DNA of 7,197 nucleotides, taken from an uncultured Gemmatimonadota bacterium (GTDB taxonomy: Bacteria; Gemmatimonadota; Gemmatimonadetes; Gemmatimonadales; Gemmatimonadaceae). Below the pieces are notes generated by a model that searched no databases, had not been told where the DNA came from, and saw only the letters and a program-made list of their open reading frames with translations. The DNA is taken from assembly GCA_903894655.1 (NCBI GenBank), contig CAITQY010000423.1:1-7197 (forward strand), written 5' to 3'. Shown here one piece after another: positions 1 through 5,547 of this stretch (positions are counted from its first letter, which is position 1; each line of letters starts with the position of its first letter). The position numbers and the translations under genes are program-made.

Positions 1-227
1 ATCGCGGCGATGCGGCCGACGACGCGACCGTGGCGCCATGCGAGGAACAGCTGCCGCGACGCGTGCCTGTAGAACGGATTCCCGCGTTCGTCGAGCGCGT
101 CGCGAACCACCAGCTTGAGCGGCGGCACCCATTGGGGAAATTGCGCCGGATCGTAAATCGCCCACGGGAGATCAATGAATCGCGACAAGTCACGTCGCGA
201 CGTGACCGGCGTAACAGAAAGGGACAC
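1..227 (-). CDS. GNAT-type N-acyltransferase, 5' part only (runs off the left edge)
   Basis: Reading the minus strand gives an open frame of 75 codons that continues past the edge. Its N-terminus reads VSLSVTPVTSRRDLSRFIDL, followed by PWAIYD, WVPPLKL, NPFYRHA, LFLAWRHGR and VVGRIAA. That order is typical of a widespread GNAT-fold family in bacteria, usually annotated only as N-acetyltransferase or hypothetical: an LPW/Y motif, WVPPL, then a strand LFLAxRxGxxVGRIAA leading into the acetyl/acyl-CoA fold. The catalytic core and C-terminus are outside the window. I chose GTG at 225-227 because it is the only good start after two in-frame TAG codons upstream; no clear Shine-Dalgarno is visible. 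The gene is divergent from the desaturase at 315 and shares an 87-bp intergenic region with it, so joint regulation and a shared lipid role are possible. Acyl transfer to a long-chain base (as in bacterial ceramide synthases) is an inference from context. The substrate is unknown. Confidence 0.8.
   Translation of the reverse strand, partial: MSLSVTPVTSRRDLSRFIDLPWAIYDPAQFPQWVPPLKLVVRDALDERGNPFYRHASRQLFLAWRHGRVVGRIAA
189..206. repeat. 18-bp perfect palindrome inside the 5' end of the acyltransferase gene
   Basis: GTCACGTCGCGACGTGAC equals its own reverse complement over all 18 bases. It lies about 20 nt inside the acyltransferase reading frame and encodes residues VTSRRD. It could be a dimeric regulator's operator placed just inside the gene, a hairpin affecting translation, or chance in GC-rich coding DNA. 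Confidence 0.7.
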
Positions 228-257
228 AGAGACGATGTGGAAGTGGCCCGAGCCAAC

Positions 258-285
258 TCGACCCGGTGCGTACCAGCGCTACTAT
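258..285 (+). promoter_or_regulatory. weak candidate promoter for the desaturase gene
   Basis: TCGACC at 258-263 (4 of 6 to TTGACA) is followed after 16 bases by TACTAT at 280-285 (4 of 6 to TATAAT). It would start transcription near 292, about 23 nt before the GTG start. The match is modest and rests only on position and spacing in the divergent intergenic region. Confidence 0.25.
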
Positions 286-314
286 TCGTGTGAACCTACA
301 CCGGGCCCCTCCGC

Positions 315-1268
315 GTGCGCAGCCCCAGCGCGTTTCCCCGCACCACCGATCCCGAACCGCATCAGGCCCGCACCAAGGCCATTCTGCGATCGCACCCACA
401 GGTGCGCGCCCTGATCGGGCGCAACCCGGGCACGTTTGTCATTCTCGTGGCCGTCGTGGCGCTGCAAGTGGGGCTCGCCGTGGCGCTCCGCAGCGCGCCG
501 TGGTGGCTTGTGCTGCTGGCGGCATATACCGTGGGTGCGGTGGCCAGCCATGCGCTGTTCGTGGTGGTACACGAGTGTGCGCACAATCTGATTTTTGCCC
601 GCACGTGGGCGAATCTCGCGGCCGCCATGCTGGCCAATCTCCCGCAGGCCTTCCCCTCGGCCATCTCGTTCAAGCGGTATCACCTGAAGCACCACAGCTA
701 TCAGGGGGTCCACGAACTGGATGCCGATCTCCCCAGCGTCTGGGAAGCGCGACTGATCAACCGCTACGCAATCGGGAAGGCCCTCTGGCTGCTGGCCTTT
801 CCGATCTTTCAGATCACCCGGGTGGCGCGGTTACGCGAGATCGCGGTGATCGACCGGTGGATTGTGGCTAATTGGCTGGTACAGTTGAGTTTCAACGTGG
901 CCGTGTTCGTGTACATCGGCCCGACTGCGCTGGCGTATCTGGTGCTCTCGCTCGTCTTTTCCGTTGGCCTGCACCCATTGGGTGCCCGCTGGATTCAAGA
1001 GCACTTTTTGACGCACGGCACGCAGGAAACGTACAGCTACTACGGGCCACTCAACCGCGTGGCACTGAACGTGGGCTATCACAACGAGCACCACGATTTT
1101 CCGTCGGTGCCATGGAACAGACTGCCGCAGCTACGGGCCACAGCACCGGAAGCGTACGACACCATTCCGGCACACCGGTCGTGGACCAAGTTGTTGCTTC
1201 GCTTTCTGTTCGATCAGGAGCTGTCGCTGTTCTCGCGGATGGTGCGGAGCAATAGGGGCGGGCGATAG
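315..1268 (+). CDS. dihydroceramide/sphingolipid delta-4 desaturase-like membrane fatty acid desaturase
   Basis: A 317-residue integral membrane di-iron desaturase. Residues 18-40 (RTKAILRSHPQVRALIGRNP region) match the short N-terminal domain typical of sphingolipid delta-4 desaturases (Lipid_DES). Hydrophobic segments at about 40-60 and 62-85 lead into histidine box 1, HECAH (86-90). Box 2 lies in SFKRYHLKHH (H123, H126, H127) and box 3 in NVGYHNEHHDFP (H256, H259, H260). GLHP at 218-221 and ETYSYYGPLN before box 3 are also hallmarks of the animal DEGS1 type. In that family the enzyme introduces a 4,5-trans double bond into dihydroceramide, using O2 and electrons from a cytochrome b5 or similar donor. 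Start: an in-frame TGA lies at 291-293 and GTG at 315 is the first start after it, placing the Lipid_DES segment close to the N-terminus as in the family. No clear Shine-Dalgarno is seen. The exact substrate (ceramide, other amide lipid or acyl chain) is not proven. Confidence 0.9.
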   Translation: MRSPSAFPRTTDPEPHQARTKAILRSHPQVRALIGRNPGTFVILVAVVALQVGLAVALRSAPWWLVLLAAYTVGAVASHALFVVVHECAHNLIFARTWANLAAAMLANLPQAFPSAISFKRYHLKHHSYQGVHELDADLPSVWEARLINRYAIGKALWLLAFPIFQITRVARLREIAVIDRWIVANWLVQLSFNVAVFVYIGPTALAYLVLSLVFSVGLHPLGARWIQEHFLTHGTQETYSYYGPLNRVALNVGYHNEHHDFPSVPWNRLPQLRATAPEAYDTIPAHRSWTKLLLRFLFDQELSLFSRMVRSNRGGR

Positions 1269-1284
1269 GGTGCGGATCTGTGCC

Positions 1285-1316
1285 GCCTAACAACGCGTGC
1301 TCGACGCGGGCGTCAG
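1285..1316 (-). repeat. attC-like hairpin between convergent genes (possible remnant recombination site or terminator)
   Basis: On the plus strand GCCTAAC (1285-1291) fits the integron attC core RYYYAAC; on the minus strand it reads GTTAGGC (GTTRRRY). A perfect stem CGCGT/ACGCG (1294-1298 with 1304-1308, 5-base loop) lies inside, and CTAAC (1287-1291) pairs with GTCAG (1312-1316) at 4 of 5 positions. The element sits at and over the stop codon of the PIN-like gene, where a cassette attC would sit. At about 32 nt it is shorter than normal attC sites (roughly 57 nt or more), and the second core is imperfect (CTGAC). No run of T follows, so an intrinsic terminator is not well supported either. 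Confidence 0.25.
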
Positions 1317-1627
1317 AAGTTCGTAATCGACGACCAGATCCCGAGGCGTGTGACGCGATCGCGGATCGCCGAGGGCCAGTCCTTCAGCACCTGCATAAGT
1401 TCCGCTGGGGTCGCCTCGAACTCCGTAATGGTCCCGGCTGCCACGTCCTGCGTGAGATCGATCGGCGTGATGTTCCCAGGGATCAGATTCACGTACCGCG
1501 CCTCATTCCGCACAATGATGGACGGCACGACGACATGGAACCGCGCACAGAGCTGCGGCCAGAGGTTGAGCTTCATCACCGCGAGGATGCAGCCGGTATC
1601 AAACAGCAGCAGCTTCGGCAGACTCAT
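1313..1627 (-). CDS. short PIN-like domain protein, probable toxin partner, apparently lacking its C-terminal half
   Basis: A 104-residue protein. The N-terminus LLLFDTGCILAV (D10), then VVVPSIIVRNEARYV (E42), follows the order seen in PIN-domain ribonucleases such as VapC: a first beta strand ending in the catalytic Asp, and a strand-helix P..V..E motif. PIN proteins are usually 120-150 residues and carry further acidic residues in a GE.EA-type helix and a D-containing C-terminal strand. Here the chain stops after DWPSAIRDRVTRLGIWSS and four more residues, and no such motif appears. Only 44 bases separate its stop from the end of the desaturase gene, leaving no room for a missing tail. The ATG at 1625-1627 lies inside the upstream gene (29-nt overlap), so translation is likely coupled. 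It may be an inactivated toxin, a divergent minimal PIN, or a regulator-associated subunit. No family name is certain. Confidence 0.6.
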   Translation of the reverse strand: MSLPKLLLFDTGCILAVMKLNLWPQLCARFHVVVPSIIVRNEARYVNLIPGNITPIDLTQDVAAGTITEFEATPAELMQVLKDWPSAIRDRVTRLGIWSSITNF

Positions 1628-2942
1628 AGACCGATGTGTCGAACTCGGCGTCGGCCCGGACCGCCGTCAGCTGATGATACAGTTCTGGGGCGGACAACTC
1701 CGCCATCGCGGCGAGTCGGGAGAGGCCGGCCTCTCCGCGCTGGTATGCCAGCCGGAGGAGTTCCCAGAAACGCGGAGGGAACGCCTGCGGTGACCGGTCC
1801 TCGCCTGGCGCCAATGACTGTGTCGACAGGCGCAGCTCCGGGTACGACGCCAGCGCCGATCGCTCGCCATGCGAGAGGAGGTTCAGATTCACGAGTCGCC
1901 AGAGGAGCGCGTCGGAGGAGACGCTGAACCCGACATGTGCCATGAAGGCGTAATCGCTCGGCCGCAGTCGAGCCGCGTAGCGCTCGCCCTCGACCCCACC
2001 CACAGACGGCCGGGCGCGTCGCTCGAGCTCTGCCATCACGCGCCCGTGCGGGATGAGGAGGGCCGCGGCGAACGACTGCGCGCACCGCTCCAACATCGCG
2101 TACCACGACGGCTCCGTGCCGTCCGCCGCCTCGTGCTGCAGTGCGGCCGACACGCTGGACCACGTCACCAGGTGGAAGAGCTCGTGCGCCAAGCTGAACG
2201 CCCGACGCACCGGCGCTTCATCGGCATTCAGAAGAACGGCACAGCCGAACTCGTCGTCGTCTCGGATACACGCCGCAGATGCCTCGCCATCGCGACCAAG
2301 CGGCGCGAAGAAGATCTTCGCACCGAAGCGCCCGCTCAGGGTCCCCTCGAGGCTATCAGCCGGCCGACTGCCTAGCCCGAGATACTCTCGCACCGTTTCA
2401 GCGAGTGTGCCCGCCTGCGCATACGTCAGCCGATGCACCTCAATCTCGTAGTCGGGTAGCGTGTCGACTGGGATATCGTCACACCACTCCTCCAACCGCG
2501 CGTAGTTGCGCGCGCGCTCGCGCAGTCTGGCTTCGTGCTCGCAGCGTCGCGCCACGACGTCGGAATCATCATTCACCCCGGCGACGGTCCGACGGCGCCA
2601 CAGCACCGGGGCCGCGGGCGCGGCGGACGTTATGCCCAGCAGCTCGTCCATCGGCACCCGAAGCGCCGTGGCCAGCCGGGCCAACTCAAACGCCTTTACC
2701 TCGCGCTTCCCATGCTCGATGCTGGAAACGGCCTGCTTCGTCCCCAGTCCGGCGAGTTCCGCGAGGCGTCCCTGCTCCATGCGGCGCTGCTGCCGAAACA
2801 GGCGGATGCGCTCGCCGAGCGACATTGGCTCGGAGTCCTGCGTGTCGCCCGCTCGGGCCCCCGCATCCGCCGTGTTTTGGAGACGGTCGTCCAACCGCTG
2901 TGGGTCTTCGTATGAGGCCCGATCCTGCTCGCCCTTCGTCAT
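1599..2942 (-). CDS. XRE-family helix-turn-helix fused to ImmA/IrrE (COG2856, M78) metallopeptidase
   Basis: A 447-residue cytoplasmic protein. Residues 1-40 are a charged, probably disordered leader. Residues 42-101 form an XRE/Cro-type helix-turn-helix (LGERIRLFRQQRRMEQGRLA, then SSIEHGKREV). The ImmA/IrrE peptidase core covers about 165-300: RFGAKIFFAPL at 205-215, the zinc motif HELFH at 253-257 in FSLAHELFHLVTW, and a probable third ligand E285 in LERCAQSFAAALLIPHG. About 140 further residues follow without a clear domain. In this family separate peptidases (ImmA, IrrE/PprI) cleave XRE repressors; here both parts are on one chain, as in many predicted antitoxins. It precedes the PIN-like gene with a 29-nt overlap, so the pair resembles a toxin-antitoxin operon, probably autorepressed by the helix-turn-helix. 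The start at 2942 is preferred over Met40 (2823-2825) because GGAG and a promoter lie at the right distances. Confidence 0.9.
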   Translation of the reverse strand: MTKGEQDRASYEDPQRLDDRLQNTADAGARAGDTQDSEPMSLGERIRLFRQQRRMEQGRLAELAGLGTKQAVSSIEHGKREVKAFELARLATALRVPMDELLGITSAAPAAPVLWRRRTVAGVNDDSDVVARRCEHEARLRERARNYARLEEWCDDIPVDTLPDYEIEVHRLTYAQAGTLAETVREYLGLGSRPADSLEGTLSGRFGAKIFFAPLGRDGEASAACIRDDDEFGCAVLLNADEAPVRRAFSLAHELFHLVTWSSVSAALQHEAADGTEPSWYAMLERCAQSFAAALLIPHGRVMAELERRARPSVGGVEGERYAARLRPSDYAFMAHVGFSVSSDALLWRLVNLNLLSHGERSALASYPELRLSTQSLAPGEDRSPQAFPPRFWELLRLAYQRGEAGLSRLAAMAELSAPELYHQLTAVRADAEFDTSVYESAEAAAV

Positions 2943-2947
2943 GGTCG

Positions 2948-2951
2948 CTCC
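2948..2951 (-). promoter_or_regulatory. Shine-Dalgarno for the XRE-peptidase gene
   Basis: On the minus strand GGAG lies 5 nt before the ATG at 2942. It decides the long start over Met40, which has no comparable site. Confidence 0.6.
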
Positions 2952-2975
2952 GCGAACGCGTCTGGTGTCATGCAG

Positions 2976-3004
2976 AACATAGGGGGAGATGACCCCAGAG
3001 TCAA
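2976..3004 (-). promoter_or_regulatory. sigma70-type promoter of the XRE-peptidase/PIN-like operon
   Basis: On the minus strand TTGACT (2999-3004, 5 of 6 to consensus) is followed after exactly 17 bases by TATGTT (2976-2981, 4 of 6). Transcription would begin near 2969, giving a leader of about 27 nt that contains the GGAG site. The spacer contains GGGG and CCCC arms (2983-2996 region) separated by 6 bases, a possible second repressor contact. Confidence 0.75.
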
Positions 3005-3005
3005 G

Positions 3006-3022
3006 ATTTTAATGACTAAAAT
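3006..3022. promoter_or_regulatory. inverted repeat next to the -35 box, candidate operator
   Basis: ATTTTAATGACTAAAAT has perfect 6-bp arms (ATTTTA/TAAAAT) around a 5-bp centre. It lies one base upstream of the -35 hexamer of the XRE-peptidase operon and stands out as AT-rich in GC-rich DNA. A homodimeric XRE repressor binding here would autoregulate the operon; an UP-element effect is the alternative. The binding protein is inferred. Confidence 0.5.
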
Positions 3023-3060
3023 GCCCCTTTCTGCCTGAATATAGAGACAATACGAACCAT

Positions 3061-3081
3061 ATTGCGGAGCAAAGTCGCAAT
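3061..3081. repeat. inverted repeat ATTGCG-N9-CGCAAT in the intergenic region
   Basis: Perfect 6-bp arms at 3061-3066 and 3076-3081 around a 9-base loop, followed on the plus strand by T residues (3081-3084). It may be a regulator site or a weak terminator-like hairpin. It lies upstream of both divergent operons. Confidence 0.35.
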
Positions 3082-3242
3082 TTTCATGACAGGTCCGCCT
3101 TACGTGCTCCGATACCGGTGACCCTGTTGCTTCGATTGCCGGCGTCCACCCGAGAACGGCCATCCGCCGATAGTGCGGCTTGCCTCAGTGCTGACGGGGT
3201 GTAGGCTCACCTATTCCAATGCTAGGGCGTCCGCCGAGAGGC

Positions 3243-3280
3243 TCAAGACTTTCGGCAAACTCTTCGGGTCAAGACTTTCG
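3243..3280 (+). repeat. 12-bp direct repeat upstream of the first envelope gene
   Basis: TCAAGACTTTCG occurs at 3243-3254 and again at 3269-3280, 26 bases apart start to start, ending 18 bases before the ATG at 3299. The second copy sits where a leader or activator site would be. Its role is unknown. Confidence 0.5.
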
Positions 3281-3298
3281 ACGGTGCATACGAACCGC

Positions 3299-4420
3299 AT
3301 GAGCACGAGAGTCGCCGCACTCGCCACGATCCTCGCCGCACAGCTGCTCATGCCGATGCGCAACGTTTCGGCACAGCAGGCACGCGACACCGCGCCACGC
3401 GACGCCGTAGCCCGCGTGCTGTATCGCGGCCTCCCGTACGGCAGTCAGGCCAACTTCTCGCCGCTGTCGGTGCTGCTTAATAAGGGCTTCGATCATTTTC
3501 AGGCACGCAACGCGCGCCGTGATGTCTGGACGTTCCCGTACGGCAATGCGCTCCGCTACGGGGTGTGGGACGCGCTGCGTCATCCCGCGGCTGCGATCGA
3601 AAGGTCCCCGGGATGGTCCACGTGGATGCGCACGGAGGTGCTGCCGCTCTCCTTCACCAGCCGCGACGCCGCGTGGGTGGTGAACTACACCGAGCATCTC
3701 CTGGCCGGTGGGCTCACCTATCGGATGCTGGGGGAATGGTACGCCGAGCATCACGTGCCGTTTCCGCGCGTATGGGCTGCCACCACCACGTTCGCCGCCG
3801 CCGCGCTGAACGAAGCCGCCGAATTTCCCACGGCCACGCGGGCCGCGGCATCGACTGTGGCCGACCTGTATGTCTTCGACATCGGCGGCATTCTGCTGTT
3901 CAACTGGAATCCGCTCGTCCGTGTGTTCGGCGCGCGGTTGCAGGCCGCCGACTGGTCCAATCAGGCCACCTTCACCGCACCCGACGGCGTGTTGCGGAAC
4001 ACCGGTCAGTACATGATCTACAAGATTCCCTTACCGGCGGAGCAGTGGCGGCTGTTCGTGCGCGGTGGCATGGGCGCGCAGTTCGGCCTCTCGCGACAGT
4101 GGTCGCGGGGGCTCGCCATCACCGCCGCCCTCGGTATGGACACGCAGGTCCGTCTGGTCGATCCCGTAACGCGAAGCGAGTCCATCCGGTTGGCACCCGG
4201 TGGCGGCGTGTATGTGGATCGCGACAATTCACTGCTGGCCAGCCTCACGGCCGGTCCGTCCGTCCAACGGATCACGCTCAACATCTACCCCGGCGTGCTC
4301 ACGGGTCATCTGCGCGATCTCGGGATGTGGGGCGGCGTGACCGCCGATGGCCGCGTCGTGGCCGGGGTGATTCATCGGCGTACGCTGGGCGTCGGCGTCG
4401 GCTACGGACCGCGATCATGA
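3299..4420 (+). CDS. exported, probable outer-membrane protein of unknown family (paralogue A)
   Basis: A 373-residue protein with a signal peptide (MSTRVAALATILAAQLLMPM, then RNVSA with likely cleavage before QQ). The upstream open frame back to 3173 lacks such sense, so ATG 3299 is preferred, although no strong Shine-Dalgarno is seen. The N-terminal half holds conserved motifs shared with the next gene: LSVLLNKGFD (56-65), EVLPLSF, NYTEHL (119-124), EWY followed by HHVP.PR.WAA, LNEAAE (160-165) and VADLYVFDIGGILLFNW (177-193). The C-terminal half, from about 225, is rich in short alternating hydrophobic strands (RLFVRGGMGAQ, GGGVYVDRDNSLLASL, LNIYPGVL, VGVGYG), as in an outer-membrane beta barrel. 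I do not recognise the family. The His, Glu and Asp residues kept inside hydrophobic segments hint at an enzyme or a binding site. Its stop overlaps the next start as ATGA, giving translational coupling. Confidence 0.85.
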   Translation: MSTRVAALATILAAQLLMPMRNVSAQQARDTAPRDAVARVLYRGLPYGSQANFSPLSVLLNKGFDHFQARNARRDVWTFPYGNALRYGVWDALRHPAAAIERSPGWSTWMRTEVLPLSFTSRDAAWVVNYTEHLLAGGLTYRMLGEWYAEHHVPFPRVWAATTTFAAAALNEAAEFPTATRAAASTVADLYVFDIGGILLFNWNPLVRVFGARLQAADWSNQATFTAPDGVLRNTGQYMIYKIPLPAEQWRLFVRGGMGAQFGLSRQWSRGLAITAALGMDTQVRLVDPVTRSESIRLAPGGGVYVDRDNSLLASLTAGPSVQRITLNIYPGVLTGHLRDLGMWGGVTADGRVVAGVIHRRTLGVGVGYGPRS

Positions 4421-5547
4421 CACGGTGGTCTCGCCGCGTGTTTGCCTTCACACTGCTCGCTGTTTCGGGGGCGCACACGGTGCAGGCGCAACCCGCCCCG
4501 ACTCGCGCGTCGTCGAGCTGGTCCAAGCCATCGCACGCCGATAGCACGCGCCTGCTGTACAAGGGCTACGGCTACGGTAGTGACGCCTACAACAGCCCCG
4601 TCAGCGTGTTGCTCAACAAAGGCTTCGACATCTTTCAGCTGCGGGGCAGCCCGCGCAACATCACGACGTTCACGTACGGCACCTCGTGGACGTACGGGAT
4701 CGCGCATGTGTGGCAGTACCCGGGCGAAGCGGTCGAGCGTTTCGGCGGGTGGAAGAAATTCGCCCGTGTCGAACTGCTGCCGCTCTCGTTCAACTATCGG
4801 GAGCTCAATTGGTTCGTGAATTACACCGAGCATCTGACCGGCGGTGGCCTCACGATGCGTCTGCTCGACGAGTGGTACCGCGCGCACCACGTACCCATGC
4901 CACGCCTCTGGGCCGCTGTGAACACCTACGCGGCCAGTGTGCTCAACGAGATTTCGGAACAGCCCAACCTGAAGATGCACGGAGCCGGCGGGGTCGCCGA
5001 CCTGATGTTCTTCGACGTGGGCGCCGTATTGCTGTTTCACTGGGATCAACCCACGCGGTTTCTCACGCGCACGTTGCAGGCCGCCGACTGGTCCAGTCAG
5101 GCCAGCATCACCCTCCCCAATCGGCAACTGCAGAACAACGGACAGTATTACTCGTTCAAGATTCCCGTCGGTCTGGAGCGCACGCGGCTGTTCGTGCGCG
5201 GCGGCATGGGCGCGCAACTCGGCATTTCGCAGAAGCTCGATGACGAGCATCACCTGAGCATCGGTGCCGGCGGCGACACCGAAGTGCGCACCATCGACAA
5301 ATCCGGCCACGAGCGCGTGAGTTTTGCGCCGGCGGCGGGGGTGTACTGGGACCGCAACAACTCGCTGCTCGTGTCGGTGACGACCAGCCCGGCGGAGAAC
5401 GTGTTGGCGCTCAACGTCTACCCCGGTGTGCTCCCCGGCATCGCGCGTCACGTGGGCGTGTGGGCGGTGCGCACCCGCGACAACGCGTGGCGCGTGGGGC
5501 TCGTGCATCGCGAAGCGCTTGGCCTGGGCCTCGGCTACGGTCGCTGA
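4417..5547 (+). CDS. exported, probable outer-membrane protein of unknown family (paralogue B)
   Basis: A 376-residue paralogue of the preceding gene; by eye about half of aligned residues are identical over almost the whole length. The signal peptide is MTRWSRRVFAFTLLAVSGAH with likely cleavage at VQA before QPAP. The same motifs recur in order: VSVLLNKGFD, ELLPLSF, NYTEHL, DEWY, HHVPMPRLWAA, LNEISE, VADLMFFDVGAVLLF, QAADWS, RLFVRGGMGAQ, WDRNNSLLVSV, LNVYPGVL and a GLGLGYG terminus. The ATG at 4417-4419 overlaps the previous TGA. The two products probably act together, or arose by tandem duplication and then diverged; both stay intact, which argues against redundancy. The 3' end overlaps the convergent membrane-protein gene by 13 bases. 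Function is unknown; an envelope lipid or cell-surface role is only a guess. Confidence 0.85.
   Translation: MTRWSRRVFAFTLLAVSGAHTVQAQPAPTRASSSWSKPSHADSTRLLYKGYGYGSDAYNSPVSVLLNKGFDIFQLRGSPRNITTFTYGTSWTYGIAHVWQYPGEAVERFGGWKKFARVELLPLSFNYRELNWFVNYTEHLTGGGLTMRLLDEWYRAHHVPMPRLWAAVNTYAASVLNEISEQPNLKMHGAGGVADLMFFDVGAVLLFHWDQPTRFLTRTLQAADWSSQASITLPNRQLQNNGQYYSFKIPVGLERTRLFVRGGMGAQLGISQKLDDEHHLSIGAGGDTEVRTIDKSGHERVSFAPAAGVYWDRNNSLLVSVTTSPAENVLALNVYPGVLPGIARHVGVWAVRTRDNAWRVGLVHREALGLGLGYGR

Larger units (their letters stand above)
2943..3298. other. gene-free intergenic region between the divergent XRE operon and envelope genes
   Basis: About 356 bases with no convincing gene. The stretch from about 2999 to 3090 is clearly richer in A and T than its surroundings. 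It holds the minus-strand promoter and operator listed separately, an inverted repeat at 3061-3081 and a 12-bp direct repeat at 3243-3254 and 3269-3280. A 74-codon minus-strand frame crosses it but shows no recognisable protein features and overlaps the promoter. I found no convincing promoter for the plus-strand genes that start at 3299; TTGCCT (3180-3185), 16 bases, TAGGCT (3202-3207) is the best weak candidate. Confidence 0.6.

Noticed and set aside
1269..1312. Intrinsic terminator between the desaturase and PIN-like genes
   Set aside because: A short CGCGT/ACGCG hairpin exists but no T-run follows in either direction. The attC-like reading is kept as a low-confidence alternative.
2939..3163. 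74-codon minus-strand open frame upstream of the XRE-peptidase gene
   Set aside because: It covers the promoter and operator, its protein has no family features, and the XRE gene already starts with its own ribosome site at 2942.
3173..3298. N-terminal extension of paralogue A from GTG 3173
   Set aside because: The extension shows no homology to paralogue B, and a proper signal peptide begins at ATG 3299.
3565..4416. Plus-strand open frame extending paralogue B upstream through paralogue A
   Set aside because: It is an out-of-frame shadow of paralogue A. The signal peptide and ATGA overlap fix the start at 4417.
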